DNA of 64,000 bases from Mesorhizobium muleiense (GCF_900099905.1 NZ_FNEE01000009.1:124001-188000); one strand, 5' to 3'. Counted from the stretch's first letter, positions 1 through 10,360 are shown. Numbers and translations: made by a program. The notes: a model not told the origin generated them from the sequence alone.

Positions 1-52
1 GCAATAATTCCGTGACGACACCCGGAAACTCGAGGACTTCTTCCTTCGGCAT
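1..52 (-). CDS. infA: translation initiation factor IF-1 (5' end only)
   Basis: The complement starts with ATG at 52-50 and reads MPKEEVLEFPGVVTELL before leaving the window. This is the conserved N-terminus of bacterial IF-1, which binds the 30S A site during initiation. A purine-rich AAAGGT lies a few bases upstream of the ATG on the minus strand and suits a Shine-Dalgarno site. Only 17 codons are present. It is the last visible gene of the minus-strand murA-to-infA block, a gene order common in rhizobia. Confidence 0.9.
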   Translation of the reverse strand, partial: MPKEEVLEFPGVVTELL

Positions 53-86
53 TCGATACCTTTGCTTGGATGGATTCCCAGCGCCT

Positions 87-137
87 AGAGCATGATGCCG
101 AAAAGTGTGAAGCGGTTTTCGGACGACATCATGCTCT
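87..137. repeat. Mesorhizobium-type intergenic palindromic element
   Basis: The arms AGAGCATGATGCCGAAAA and TTTTCGGACGACATCATGCTCT form an imperfect hairpin with a few unpaired bases. It sits in the gap between the phosphatase gene and infA. Related GAGCAT...ATGCTC and CCGAAAA...TTTTCGG elements occur at about 5057-5105 and 23238-23287 of this window. I see no gene in 53-256. Confidence 0.7.
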
Positions 138-256
138 ACTTCTTGGATTTAGAGGCGGATTCAGATTTCAGGTCGAACAGACCTGAAATCATCCGACTCT
201 AGCCGGAATTTGGGCGGAACCTATATGATAATCGTGCGCTTGTGAACATGCTTAAA

Positions 257-721
257 TCAGCCCGGTTTCTCTGCTTCCGGCGCCAGAAAACGGCGGCCGA
301 TCCGCGCCTTCAGCCGTTCGCGCACCTCGCGATAGGCGGCCATGATCTGCTCGCGCGTGCCGCCGACGCCAGTCGGGTCCGGCATCGGCCAATATTCGAC
401 GTCGACGGCAAGCGAGCGGGTAAGCTCGAGCGCGGTGTGATGGGCTTCCGGCGACAGCGTGATGATCAGGTCGAAATAGTCGTCCTCGAGATCGTCCAGT
501 GTCCTCGGGTGCCGGTCGCCGAGCGAAAGCCCGTCCTCGGCCAGCACGGCGTCGACGAACGGGTCGCGTTCGCCGCCGCGCACCCCGGCCGACGCAACAA
601 AGGTGGTGGTCGGAAGTACCTGACGCGCCAGCAGTTCGGCCATCGGCGAGCGCACGGCGTTCATGGCGCAGACGAACAGGATCGAGCGGGGCAGGATCGA
701 GCGGGGCAGAGGGACTGACAG
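257..721 (-). CDS. low-molecular-weight protein-tyrosine-phosphatase-like protein, start uncertain
   Basis: This is a small protein of the LMW phosphatase / arsenate-reductase-like fold. The P-loop reads C-A-M-N-A-V-R-S (CX5R), and its cysteine codon is at 670-668. The first in-frame ATG (664) lies downstream of that cysteine, so translation must begin earlier. The frame is open back into UPF0262, but I find no ATG, GTG or TTG before an in-frame TGA inside that gene. The only candidates are CTG codons, for example at 721-719, directly after the UPF0262 stop. I extend the feature to that CTG so that the catalytic loop is included. The sequence just upstream of the loop contains a perfect 15-bp tandem duplication (PRSIL twice). 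The protein is about 135 aa from the ATG and about 154 aa from the CTG. The gene sits in the conserved hisD-UPF0262-phosphatase-infA order. Substrate is unknown. Confidence 0.65.
   Translation of the reverse strand: MSVPLPRSILPRSILFVCAMNAVRSPMAELLARQVLPTTTFVASAGVRGGERDPFVDAVLAEDGLSLGDRHPRTLDDLEDDYFDLIITLSPEAHHTALELTRSLAVDVEYWPMPDPTGVGGTREQIMAAYREVRERLKARIGRRFLAPEAEKPG
677..706. repeat. 15-bp perfect tandem duplication at phosphatase N-terminus
   Basis: CAGGATCGAGCGGGG occurs twice in a row (677-691 and 692-706). In the minus-strand reading frame it duplicates five codons (PRSIL) immediately before the catalytic P-loop, without shifting the frame. Confidence 0.9.
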
Positions 722-722
722 T

Positions 723-1208
723 TCAGCCTCGCCAGTGCAGTACGCAGACCAGCGTGAACAGCCGGCGCGCCGTGTCGAAATCGATGTCGATCTTGCCGGC
801 CAGCCGGTCCATCAGTGTCTGCGAGCCCTCATTGTGCAGGCCGCGCCGGCCCATGTCGATCGCCTCGATCTGGCTGGGCGTCGAGGTGCGGATGGCATCG
901 TAATAGCTTTCGCAGATCATGTAATAGTCCTTGACGATGCGCCTGAGCGGCGTCAGCGACAGGATGTGGGTTACGACCGCCGCGCCATCCTCGCGCGTCA
1001 CCGCGAAGACCAGGCGGGATTCGGCCAGCGACAGTTTTAGCCGGTAGGGCCCGGCGCCGTCGTCACTGACCGGCTGGAAGCTGTTTTCCTCGATCAGGTC
1101 GAAGATCGCCACCGCCCGCTCATGCTCGACGTCGGGCGTCGAACGGCCGATCGATTCGTCGAGTTCGACATCGATCAGCCTGGCACGGGTTCGATCGTAG
1201 TCCGCCAT
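723..1208 (-). CDS. UPF0262 family protein
   Basis: A 161-aa protein matching the alphaproteobacterial UPF0262 family in length and in its internal core (for example [20 protein letters not shown]). The family is cytosolic, has no signal peptide or membrane segment, and its function is not established. The start ATG lies 5 bp beyond the hisD stop (minus strand), so the two are probably cotranscribed and perhaps translationally coupled. The phosphatase-like gene follows immediately. Family assignment is from sequence recognition; no function is inferred. Confidence 0.9.
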   Translation of the reverse strand: MADYDRTRARLIDVELDESIGRSTPDVEHERAVAIFDLIEENSFQPVSDDGAGPYRLKLSLAESRLVFAVTREDGAAVVTHILSLTPLRRIVKDYYMICESYYDAIRTSTPSQIEAIDMGRRGLHNEGSQTLMDRLAGKIDIDFDTARRLFTLVCVLHWRG

Positions 1209-1213
1209 GTCAG

Positions 1214-2506
1214 CTACATATTCAGCCGGATGGCGACGGAGCGTCCATGCGCGTCGAGGCCTTCCGCTGTGGCCAGCGCGATGGCCGCCGGCGCCAGCGC
1301 CCGCAATTGCTCCGGCCCGAGCTTCAGGATCGAGGTGCGCTTGACGAAATCGAGCACCGAAAGCCCGGACGAGAAGCGCGCCGAGCGCGCCGTCGGCAGC
1401 ACGTGGTTGGAGCCGCCGACATAGTCGCCGATGGCTTCCGGCGTGTGGCGGCCGAGAAAGACGGCGCCGGCATTGCGCATCCGCGCCAGGAAGGCTTCCG
1501 GCTCGTCGATGGCAAGCTCGACATGTTCGGCCGCGATGCGGTCGACCAGCGGCAGCGCCGCCTCGATTCGGGGGACGTGGATGACGGCGCCGAAATCGCG
1601 CCAGCTCGCCGCCGCCGTCCCGGCGCGCGACAGGCTTTGCAACTGGCGTTCGACCGCCCGCTCGACCGCCGCGCCGAAGTCAGGATCGTCGGTGATCAGG
1701 ATCGACTGCGCCGACACGTCATGCTCGGCTTGGGCAAGCAGGTCGGCGGCGATCCAGTCCGGATCGTTATTGCCGTCGGCCACGACAAGCACTTCCGATG
1801 GCCCGGCGATCATGTCGATGCCGACCGTGCCGAACACCTGGCGCTTGGCCGCCGCGACATAGGCATTGCCGGGGCCGACGATCTTGGCGATCGGCTTTAT
1901 CGTTTCGGTGCCATAGGCCAGCGCTGCGATCGCCTGCGCGCCGCCGACGCGGTAGATCTCCGATATGCCGGTCAGGTCCGCCGCCACCAGCACCAGCGGA
2001 TTGATGATGCCGCCGGGCGCCGGCACCGCCATGACGACGCGCTCGACGCCGGCGACCTTGGCCGGCACGGCGCTCATCAGCACCGAGCTTGGATAGCTCG
2101 CCGTACCGCCCGGCACATAGAGCCCGACCGCCTCGATCGCGGTCCAGCGCGAGCCGAGCTCGACGCCGGCAGGGTCGGTGTAACGGTCGTCGTTCGGCCG
2201 CTGCCGCTCGTGATGCGAACGGATGCGGTCACGGGCGAATTTGAGCGCCTCGATCGTCTGCGGGTCGGCTGCATCGTAGGCCTTGGCGATGTCGTCTTTC
2301 GACACGGCAATGCCGAGGCCTTTCAGGTCGGCCTGTTCGAATTTCTGCGTGTAGTCGATGAGCGCCGCGTCGCCCTCGGCGCGGACCCGCGCGATGATCG
2401 CGCGCACCACCGCGTCGACGTCCTCCGAGACCTCGCGCTTGGTCAAAAGGAACGCGGCAAACCGCGGCTCGAAATCGGCATCGGACAGACGAAGCGTGAT
2501 GGCCAT
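1214..2506 (-). CDS. hisD: histidinol dehydrogenase
   Basis: A 430-aa enzyme, the normal family length. It oxidises L-histidinol to L-histidine in two NAD-dependent steps, the last reactions of histidine biosynthesis, in the cytosol. Visible signatures are the [12 protein letters not shown] nucleotide-binding segment, QAEHD (zinc ligand Gln and His), AAEHVEL (the general-base Glu-His pair), the zinc Asp in GDYVGGSNH, and a C-terminal DAHGRS histidine. It starts 9 bp after the DUF2948 stop and ends 5 bp before UPF0262, so it belongs to the minus-strand operon rather than a his operon, as is usual in rhizobia. Confidence 0.97.
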   Translation of the reverse strand: MAITLRLSDADFEPRFAAFLLTKREVSEDVDAVVRAIIARVRAEGDAALIDYTQKFEQADLKGLGIAVSKDDIAKAYDAADPQTIEALKFARDRIRSHHERQRPNDDRYTDPAGVELGSRWTAIEAVGLYVPGGTASYPSSVLMSAVPAKVAGVERVVMAVPAPGGIINPLVLVAADLTGISEIYRVGGAQAIAALAYGTETIKPIAKIVGPGNAYVAAAKRQVFGTVGIDMIAGPSEVLVVADGNNDPDWIAADLLAQAEHDVSAQSILITDDPDFGAAVERAVERQLQSLSRAGTAAASWRDFGAVIHVPRIEAALPLVDRIAAEHVELAIDEPEAFLARMRNAGAVFLGRHTPEAIGDYVGGSNHVLPTARSARFSSGLSVLDFVKRTSILKLGPEQLRALAPAAIALATAEGLDAHGRSVAIRLNM

Positions 2507-2515
2507 CTTGTGTGC

Positions 2516-2950
2516 TCAGGCTCTGTGGAAGGGGCGCGACGTCGCTTCCCAGGCGCCGCCAGTGTCAGCCAGCCGCGCCTCGATGCACTCGACATCGAGC
2601 ATGATCGCGCCGCCGCCTGAAAAGATCAGCTCGACAATGCCGGCCGGCTTGTCGAGCGCGACGAAGCTGATCGCCAGCAGCGACAGCACCTCGTCCGGCT
2701 TGTCGCGGGCAATGCCGCTGGTCTTGGCGCCCAGCACCCGGTCGAAATGCAGCACGCTTTGCCGCCGCTCATTGTGCTGGCGGAACAGCCCCGATTTCGC
2801 CTCCCAGACGAAGCGGTTCATCGTCATCACGAAGCGCTTGACCGCCGGCATGTATTCGAGGTCGCCGACCTTGAGCACGGCGTCCTGGACATGGGCCGAG
2901 ACGATGCTCAGATCCTGATCGTCGAGCGCGACAAGCTTGAGAAGGTTCAT
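2516..2950 (-). CDS. DUF2948 family protein
   Basis: A 144-aa soluble protein starting MNLLKLVALDDQDL, typical of the DUF2948 family that lies directly upstream of hisD in rhizobia. I chose the ATG at 2950-2948. The longer open frame upstream runs through the palindromic repeat at 3070-3217 and is not protein-like. The core contains a conserved RFVWE segment and a hydrophobic-rich end (IVELIFSGGGAIMLDVECIEARL). The function is unknown. The 9-bp gap to hisD suggests cotranscription. Confidence 0.88.
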   Translation of the reverse strand: MNLLKLVALDDQDLSIVSAHVQDAVLKVGDLEYMPAVKRFVMTMNRFVWEAKSGLFRQHNERRQSVLHFDRVLGAKTSGIARDKPDEVLSLLAISFVALDKPAGIVELIFSGGGAIMLDVECIEARLADTGGAWEATSRPFHRA

Positions 2951-3069
2951 GCGGAGTTCGCACCTGCGAAGGTTTACAGTCGACTTTCTGTTAGGCGGTC
3001 TTGGCGATCCGTGCAACCGCGCCACGGATTCCGACCAGGGCAATCGCATTTGGATTCTTGCGAAGGTGG

Positions 3070-3217
3070 ACCCCCACCCTAACCTTCCCCACAAGGGGGA
3101 GGGAACGCTGCCGCGCGCCTTTGACTTCCCCTTTGGCGCCGAAAGGCAGGCAATCTGCCGAGGCCAGCGCCAACGGAAGTCTCCCTCCCCCTTGTGGGGA
3201 GGGTTAGGGGTGGGGGT
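3070..3217. repeat. long inverted-repeat element between murA and DUF2948
   Basis: The left arm (3070-3104) and right arm (3182-3217) are near-perfect reverse complements built on CCCCACCCTAACCTTCCCC and CTTGTGGGGAGGG. About 77 bp of spacer separate them. The element fills most of the 373-bp gap 2951-3323, in which I see no gene. Such CCCTCCCC-TTGTGGGGAGGG palindromes are common intergenic repeats in rhizobia. The transcript could fold into a large hairpin between murA and the downstream genes. Confidence 0.85.
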
Positions 3218-3323
3218 ACATCGTAGAGCGAAAGCCTCGGCTTTCCACCTGCAATAGCCCTGGTCCAGACGGAGAGAAGATGCCGAACATGCAAGGCGCA
3301 GCGCCGACCTCAGGCCGTTACCT

Positions 3324-4616
<1,293 letters not shown>

Positions 4617-4735
4617 TTAAAGAGCGTCCCCTCGGCCGAAAGGCCAGTTTAATCGGTTGAGTCTGTTGTGGCCCGTCTAAACCATTGGCCGGCTTGGTTC
4701 AAGAAACAGGATTCCCCCTGGCCAGCCTGTTGATA

Positions 4736-4978
4736 TCAATCCTTTTGCGTCTCGCGTAAGCCGCCGAGCCCGTCCGGCCGCTTGTCGGTTTCGCCAGTGC
4801 GTCGCGAGCGCGACTGCGCCTTGCGCTTCTGCAGATTGGCGCGCAATTGCTCGGCGAGCCTGGTCTGGCGGTCAGCCTTCTTCGGTGGGCTGTCCTTCTT
4901 CGGTGGGCTGTCCTTTTTCGATGGCCCGCCCTTGTCAGGTGGACCCTCCTTGTCAGATGGAATTGCCTTGTCGTTCAT
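4736..4978 (-). CDS. small charged hypothetical protein
   Basis: An 80-aa protein with no signal peptide or membrane segment. The N-terminal half is a low-complexity Lys/Pro/Asp region (DKEGPPDKGG followed by KKDSPP repeats, encoded by an 18-bp DNA repeat). The second half contains LAEQLRANLQKRKAQSRSRR, a basic amphipathic segment found in small conserved alphaproteobacterial proteins next to murA. I do not recognise a function. The basic helix could bind nucleic acid, which is only inference. Confidence 0.7.
   Translation of the reverse strand: MNDKAIPSDKEGPPDKGGPSKKDSPPKKDSPPKKADRQTRLAEQLRANLQKRKAQSRSRRTGETDKRPDGLGGLRETQKD
4877..4912. repeat. 18-bp tandem repeat inside the small charged protein
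   Basis: CTTCTTCGGTGGGCTGTC is present twice head to tail (4877-4894 and 4895-4912), followed by a degenerate third start. It encodes the KKDSPP repeat on the minus strand. Length variation between strains would be expected. Confidence 0.85.
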
Positions 4979-5056
4979 GGCTCCGTCCCGGCTGACGATT
5001 AGAGCGATGCGTCCGCTTGACGCAGAAACTACGATCTAGCACTTTTGAATCCAGGC

Positions 5057-5105
5057 AACGTGCTTTCCGAAAATCGATTCCGATTTTCGGGCCGATGCGC
5101 CAGCG
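5057..5105. repeat. intergenic palindromic element
   Basis: A perfect 10-bp inverted repeat CCGAAAATCG / CGATTTTCGG (5067-5076 and 5081-5090) with an ATTC loop is flanked by GTGCTT and GATGCGC. It resembles the elements at 87-137 and 23238-23287. It lies upstream of the tRNA-Thr gene; the rest of 4979-5246 shows no gene. Confidence 0.7.
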
Positions 5106-5246
5106 CACTATTCAGGGAAAGCCAACATTGTGGCGCTGCCATGTCCGCAAAAGCCGTTGGAGCGGGCTTTCACAGATGGCTTGCGAATGGCTTGCGCTTG
5201 GCCTTGCGCTTGCCGGTTCGATATGGCAGAAGCCCCGCCATCAGCG

Positions 5247-5321
<75 letters not shown>

Positions 5322-5323
5322 TC

Positions 5324-6628
5324 TCATCCCGTTGAAATCGCTGAGCTCCTTGCTGGTTGGCTTTGCCTGGCAAGCTTCGAAAGGCTGCCCAACAATATCG
5401 TTCTGTCCTTACCGATCATCAGCACGCCGCTGTCGGGGGCCAGCAGTGCCGAGAACGGCAACATCGCTGCGCCGATCGGCGAGGCCTCGGGGCCGAATTG
5501 CCCCGAGACGATTTCCGGCGCCACGATGCCGATGGCGCTAGTCCGGTTGAACTGGGACTGAACTCTTGTCAGAAGTTCGAGATGAATAGGCCGCGGCAGG
5601 ATGCTGTCGAGAACGATCGCCTCGATGTCGATGACGGAGGTGATGGCGATGATTGCCTCGACCAGCGCATTGGCACAGTCGTCGATCCATTCGAACAGCG
5701 GCTCGCGCGCCCCCCGCGGCAGCGGATCCAGTTCGCGCACACGATTGATCTCGACGCCGCGCGATTTGAGGTGATTGACCAGCACGTAAATCGAGGCACG
5801 ATGCAGCAGGCTCTGGTAACGCGCCGGCTTGGCCGCCACCGAATCGAGGCTTGAAGGCGAGACCGGCAAAGGACCGAGCGCGGCGCTGTTGCCATGCGGC
5901 CCGGTGTGGACCTTGCCGCCTTGCACCAGCCCGCCGCCGACAAAGGTGTCGATCGAAATATGCATGAAGTCGCGGAACCGTGCGCCGGATCCTTGGATTA
6001 ATTCGGCGAGCGCCGCCGCCGACGCGTCGTTTTCGACGAAAACCGGGATCCTTGGCTTTGTAGCGAAGAATGTCGTCAGATCGATTGCTTCCCAGCGGCT
6101 ACCAAGGTCATTGGGAAAGCCGAGTTCTTCGCTCCAGCCGCCGAGGAAATACGGCGAAGCGATGCCGATACCGACGATGCTGGCGTCGCCAAGCCCGTCG
6201 ACCAGTTTTTCGAAATTGGCCAGCGACATATTGCCGGCCTTGAGCACCAGGTCGGGGTCCGGAAAGCGATATTCGTGCGACCCACGCGAGCGAACTTCGC
6301 CGGCGAAGTCGACGAGGACGGCTTCCAGCGCGCGCCGACCGATCTTGATACCGACGCTGTAGATGCGCTCTGGCGTAAGTCGGTAGAGAGTGGACGGCGA
6401 TCCGCGTTGCCCGAACCTTTTCCCCACTTGCTTTATGAATCCAGACGACTCCAGTCCGTCGACAATGGTTGCTACTGCGGCCGGCGTCAGATTCGCGGCG
6501 CGCGCCAGATCGGACTTGGATGCCTCCTTCAGACGGCGGATGGCATCAAGCACGAACCGCTCGTTGTAATGCCGAACCTTGACGGAATTGCTGCCTTTTC
6601 CGGACAAAACCGGCGCCTCCCCATTCAT
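5324..6628 (-). CDS. ROK family transcriptional regulator
   Basis: A 434-aa protein from ATG 6628-6626 (MNGEAPVLSG). A longer frame to 6685 adds 19 residues without clear support. Residues about 25-85 form a winged helix-turn-helix (FVLDAIRRLKEASKSDLARA...TPAAVATIVDGLESSGFI). The rest is a ROK (repressor/ORF/kinase) sugar-sensing domain, with VENDASAAALAEL and a degenerate glycine-rich segment VGGGLVQGGKVHTGPHGN. The usual zinc-binding CxCGxxGC cluster is not visible, which is common in Xyl/Rhi-type regulators. It is divergent from the ABC sugar-transport operon at 6807, so it probably controls that operon in response to its sugar. The ligand is not known. Confidence 0.88.
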   Translation of the reverse strand: MNGEAPVLSGKGSNSVKVRHYNERFVLDAIRRLKEASKSDLARAANLTPAAVATIVDGLESSGFIKQVGKRFGQRGSPSTLYRLTPERIYSVGIKIGRRALEAVLVDFAGEVRSRGSHEYRFPDPDLVLKAGNMSLANFEKLVDGLGDASIVGIGIASPYFLGGWSEELGFPNDLGSRWEAIDLTTFFATKPRIPVFVENDASAAALAELIQGSGARFRDFMHISIDTFVGGGLVQGGKVHTGPHGNSAALGPLPVSPSSLDSVAAKPARYQSLLHRASIYVLVNHLKSRGVEINRVRELDPLPRGAREPLFEWIDDCANALVEAIIAITSVIDIEAIVLDSILPRPIHLELLTRVQSQFNRTSAIGIVAPEIVSGQFGPEASPIGAAMLPFSALLAPDSGVLMIGKDRTILLGSLSKLARQSQPARSSAISTG

Positions 6629-6761
6629 TTTCGCAGAGCCACCTAGCCGATCATCACAGCTCTGAAGCTGCTGCGATCGAGGCACTCCAGCCGCCCCAGT
6701 GCGCTCGCGACAGTGCCCGTCAGTGCCATGGAAGTCAATTTTCCAGTTGCGGCTTTAGGGC

Positions 6762-6777
6762 ATTTAATATAGCAAAT
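6762..6777. promoter_or_regulatory. possible operator in the ROK/transporter divergent region
   Basis: ATTT-N8-AAAT forms an AT-rich imperfect dyad in an otherwise GC-rich divergent intergenic region (6629-6806). ROK regulators of the NagC/Mlc/XylR type bind AT-rich dyads close to the promoters they control. This is a candidate from position and symmetry only. Confidence 0.3.
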
Positions 6778-6806
6778 TGAAAAAAACAACCAGCTGGGGA
6801 GGGAGG

Positions 6807-9374
6807 ATGCTGCAGTTGGGCGCATTAGGCGAGGCCAATGCCGTGGTGAAGACCGATGCGGCTGTCCCCGTTGCCCTGGTCCAGGCGACGAAGGCCTTCG
6901 GCGGCACGATTGCCCTCAGGGACGCGTCCTTCGAGTTGCGCGCTGGCGAGGTGCTGGCTCTGCTTGGCGAAAACGGTGCCGGCAAGAGCACCTGCGTGAA
7001 ATTGCTGGCCGGCGTGCATGCCCCTACAGGCGGCCATGTCGAGGTGGATGGCAAGCCTGTGGTCTTCCACACGCCGCATGATGCCCAGGCAGCCGGCATT
7101 GCGGTCATGCACCAGCATCCTGGCCTGTTCCCCGATCTTTCGGTCGCCGAAAATATCTATCTCGGTCATATGCCGCGCGACCGCTTCGGCGGCATCGACA
7201 ACGCCGCCATGCTTGCCGGCGCCCGCAAGGTGCTGGCGACGGTCGGCCTCGACGTGCCGTCCGAAACACGGCTCGGAACGTTGCGCACCTCCGAACAGCA
7301 ACTGGTCGAGATCGCCCGCGCCCTGTCGCTCAACGCGCGGGTGCTGATCATGGACGAGCCGACGGCCGCGCTGTCGCAGCGCGAGGTCGAGCGGCTGTTC
7401 ACCGTCGTCGCCGATCTCAGGCTGCATGGTGTCGCGATGATGTTCGTCGGCCACCGCATGGACGAGATATTCCGCATCGCCGACCGCATCGCGGTGCTGC
7501 GCGACGGGCGCCTGATCGGCGTCAAGCCGAAGACCGAACTTGGCCGTGCGGCCGCCATCACCATGATGGTCGGCCGCGAAGTGACCGACCTCTATCCGGA
7601 ACGAAACCACGCCACCGGCGCGCTAGTGCTGGAGGCGAGGGGGCTTTCGCGCGCCAGCGGTTTTTCCAACATCGACCTCAAGCTCCACGCCGGAGAGGTG
7701 CTTGGGCTCGGCGGCCTGGTCGGCAGTAGGCGGACGGAGATCGCGCGCGTGCTGTTCGGCATCGACCAGCCTGATGCCGGCGAAATCCGGATTGACGGTG
7801 AAGCTGTGCGCTTCGCATCGGCTCGCGACGCCATGGATGCGCGCATCGCCTATGTCTCGGAAGACCGCATGGGCCAGAGCCTGGTGATGGATTTTTCTAT
7901 CCTCGACAACGCGGTGCTGCCCGTCCTCGACAAGGCCGCTCGCTCCGGCCTTTACGGCACCGACCGCGCGATCGATCTGGTTTCGGCTTGGCTGAAGCGC
8001 ATGAAGCTTCGCTTTTCCGGATACGGGCAGCCGGTGAAGGACCTGTCCGGCGGCAACCAGCAGAAGGTGGTGCTGGCAAAATGGCTGCGCACCGAGCCGC
8101 GCGTCCTCATCCTCGATGAGCCGACGCAAGGCATCGATGTCGGCACCAAGGCGGAAGTGCATGCGATGATCGCCGATCTCGCCGCGCAGGGCATGGCTAT
8201 CATCCTGATCTCCTCCGAAATGCCCGAGCTCATCGGCATGTGCGACCGCATCATCGTCCTGCGCGAAGGCCATCGGACGGCCGAATTTGCCAGGGGCGAG
8301 GCCACCCAGGAAAAGGTGCTGGAGGCTGCGACGAAGGCCGGCGAAAACGCCGACCCGGCAGCACTGGCGGAAAGCGCCGCCGGCGCGGCGAGGAAAAAAG
8401 GACCGCTCGACATGCTGAAGCGGCGGGAGTTCGGCCTGCTCGCCGCGATGCTGGCGGTCGCCATCCCGGTCACCATTATCAACCCGCGCATGGTGAGTGC
8501 GGCGAACCTGACCGCCGTGTCGATGGATGCCGCTCTGCTGGTGGTGGCAGCACTCGCTCAGATGCTGGTGCTGATCACCCGCAACATCGACCTTTCGATC
8601 GCCGCGGTGATTGGCCTTTCGGCCTACATGGCGGCCAGCATGGTTCAGGCCTATCCGGGGCTCGACATCGGCATCGGCCTCGTAACCGCATGCGCGGTCG
8701 GTGGTGTCGCCGGCCTGATCAACGGCCTCGTCGTCACCAGGGGAGGGATCCCGGCCATCGTCGTGACACTGGCCTCGATGTCGATCTTTCGTGGCTTCAA
8801 CTCGATCTGGGCAGCCGGCGACCAGATCAGCGCCGACGAAGTAACGCAAGCCTGGCTCGACATGACCGGCCACAAGATCGCCGGCGTGCCGCTGATCGTC
8901 GCCATCGCGATCGTCATCCTGTGCCTGGGCTACGTGCTGCTCTATCGCACGGCGATCGGACGCGAACTGTTCGCTGCTGGCTCCAATCCGGACGGCGCGC
9001 GTCTTATCGGCATCCCGGTCGACCGACGCATTCTGCTGGCCTTTGGCATGGCCGGCCTGCTCGGCGGACTGTGCGGCGCGCTGTGGGCATCGCGCTATGC
9101 GACCATCGACGCCCGCGTCGCGCTCGGTTTCGAACTCACGGTGATCGCATCGGCGGTGGTCGGCGGCGTCGCCATCCGCGGTGGTTCGGGCACGCTGCTC
9201 GGCATCATCCTCGGAGCGCTCACGCTGCTGGTCATCAAGAACGGTCTGACGCTGGTGCGCGTCGACCCGCTATGGCTACAGGGCGTCTACGGCATGGTGA
9301 TCCTGGTCGCCATCGGTATCGACACCTTCATCGTGCGTCGCGCGGATCAGGCCAGGCAGGCGAGGGCGAGATGA
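6807..9374 (+). CDS. fused sugar ABC transporter ATPase-permease (RbsA-RbsC type)
   Basis: An 855-aa inner-membrane protein in which a double ATPase of the RbsA/XylG type is joined to a permease of the RbsC type. The first ATPase has Walker A GENGAGKST (about residues 54-62) and Walker B IMDEPTAAL. The second has a degenerate Walker A region (GGLVGSRRTEIAR), signature LSGGNQQKVVLAKWL and Walker B LILDEPTQGID. From about residue 535 there are around nine hydrophobic segments with ITRNIDLSIAAVIG and the FAAGSNPDGARLIGI loop typical of RbsC-like permeases. I chose ATG 6807 because the purine-rich GGGGAGGGAGG precedes it; a TTG at 6777 is possible. It overlaps the next permease by ATGA. The substrate is a monosaccharide-like compound of unknown identity. 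Confidence 0.9.
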   Translation: MLQLGALGEANAVVKTDAAVPVALVQATKAFGGTIALRDASFELRAGEVLALLGENGAGKSTCVKLLAGVHAPTGGHVEVDGKPVVFHTPHDAQAAGIAVMHQHPGLFPDLSVAENIYLGHMPRDRFGGIDNAAMLAGARKVLATVGLDVPSETRLGTLRTSEQQLVEIARALSLNARVLIMDEPTAALSQREVERLFTVVADLRLHGVAMMFVGHRMDEIFRIADRIAVLRDGRLIGVKPKTELGRAAAITMMVGREVTDLYPERNHATGALVLEARGLSRASGFSNIDLKLHAGEVLGLGGLVGSRRTEIARVLFGIDQPDAGEIRIDGEAVRFASARDAMDARIAYVSEDRMGQSLVMDFSILDNAVLPVLDKAARSGLYGTDRAIDLVSAWLKRMKLRFSGYGQPVKDLSGGNQQKVVLAKWLRTEPRVLILDEPTQGIDVGTKAEVHAMIADLAAQGMAIILISSEMPELIGMCDRIIVLREGHRTAEFARGEATQEKVLEAATKAGENADPAALAESAAGAARKKGPLDMLKRREFGLLAAMLAVAIPVTIINPRMVSAANLTAVSMDAALLVVAALAQMLVLITRNIDLSIAAVIGLSAYMAASMVQAYPGLDIGIGLVTACAVGGVAGLINGLVVTRGGIPAIVVTLASMSIFRGFNSIWAAGDQISADEVTQAWLDMTGHKIAGVPLIVAIAIVILCLGYVLLYRTAIGRELFAAGSNPDGARLIGIPVDRRILLAFGMAGLLGGLCGALWASRYATIDARVALGFELTVIASAVVGGVAIRGGSGTLLGIILGALTLLVIKNGLTLVRVDPLWLQGVYGMVILVAIGIDTFIVRRADQARQARAR

Positions 9375-10360
9375 AAAAGTTCCTCCGTTCGATCGACTTC
9401 TGGGATCTGCTGCTGGCGACCTCTTGCCTGGCCATCTTCCTCTACGCGGCGATTTTTGTGCCGAATTTCGGCTCGGCCTTCAATCTCTCGCAACTGGCCG
9501 CGAGCGCCTCGGAAAAGGCATTGCTGATCCTGCCGATGACGCTGCTCATTATCACCCGCGAAATCGACCTGTCGATCGCCTCGGTGCTGGCGCTGACGTC
9601 CGTCATCTTTGGCCTGCTGGTCCAGACGGGCGTGCCGACGCTTGCCGCAATCCCGCTGACGCTCATCGCTGGCGGCTTGCTCGGCGCTTTCAACGGCTAT
9701 CTGGTGTCGGGCCTTGGATTGCAGTCGCTGGTGGTGACGCTCGGCACCATGGCGCTCTATCGAGGTATCGGCTACATCCTGCTTGGCACCGGCTCGGTCA
9801 ACATTTTGCCGCCGGCGGTCGTCGATTTCGGCATCAACAACCTGCCAGGGACCCAGATACCCTGGACCATCGTGCCCTTCCTGGTGCTGGCGCCGGTGTT
9901 TGCGGTCGTGCTGCAGAAGACGCCGACCGGCAAGCGCATCTATGCGCTGGGCGGCAGCCCCGAAGTGGCGCGCTATTCCGGTATCAACACGGGCCGGATG
10001 GTGCTGAAACTGTTCGTCGTCTCGGGGATCGTCGCCGCCATCGCCGGCATCGTCTATACCGCGCGCCTCTCCAACGCGCGCGCCAACAATGCGCTCGGCA
10101 TGGAACTCGATGTCATCACCATTGTTCTGCTCGGCGGCGTCAGCGTCTTTGGCGGCAAGGGTCGCCTGACCGGCGTCATGCTGGCGCTGGTCCTTATCGC
10201 CATCATCCGTAACGTGCTGGCGCTCAGCCAGATCGGCGGCGACGCGCAGGGCATGATCATCGGCATGCTGCTTATCGGCTCTCTGCTCGTCGGCAATTAC
10301 TGGCGCTCCACACAGGAGCGGCTCAGCAGATCCCGCGCAATGCGCGAGACAAAGGGGTGA
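9371..10360 (+). CDS. sugar ABC transporter permease
   Basis: A 329-aa polytopic protein of the RbsC/BPD_transp_2 family, starting MKKFLRSIDFWDL at an ATGA overlap with the fused ATPase-permease. It carries the LIITREIDLSIASVLALTS motif in an early membrane segment, the GLGLQSLVVTLGTMALYRG segment and the YALGGSPEVARYSGI coupling loop. With the permease half of the preceding protein it would form a heterodimeric pore, as in rhamnose and autoinducer-2 transporters. Translational coupling through the overlap supports equimolar production. Confidence 0.93.
   Translation: MKKFLRSIDFWDLLLATSCLAIFLYAAIFVPNFGSAFNLSQLAASASEKALLILPMTLLIITREIDLSIASVLALTSVIFGLLVQTGVPTLAAIPLTLIAGGLLGAFNGYLVSGLGLQSLVVTLGTMALYRGIGYILLGTGSVNILPPAVVDFGINNLPGTQIPWTIVPFLVLAPVFAVVLQKTPTGKRIYALGGSPEVARYSGINTGRMVLKLFVVSGIVAAIAGIVYTARLSNARANNALGMELDVITIVLLGGVSVFGGKGRLTGVMLALVLIAIIRNVLALSQIGGDAQGMIIGMLLIGSLLVGNYWRSTQERLSRSRAMRETKG

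Noticed and set aside
1247-2620. 457-codon open frame on the plus strand
   Set aside because: It is antisense to hisD and rich in Arg, His and Asp; hisD is certain.
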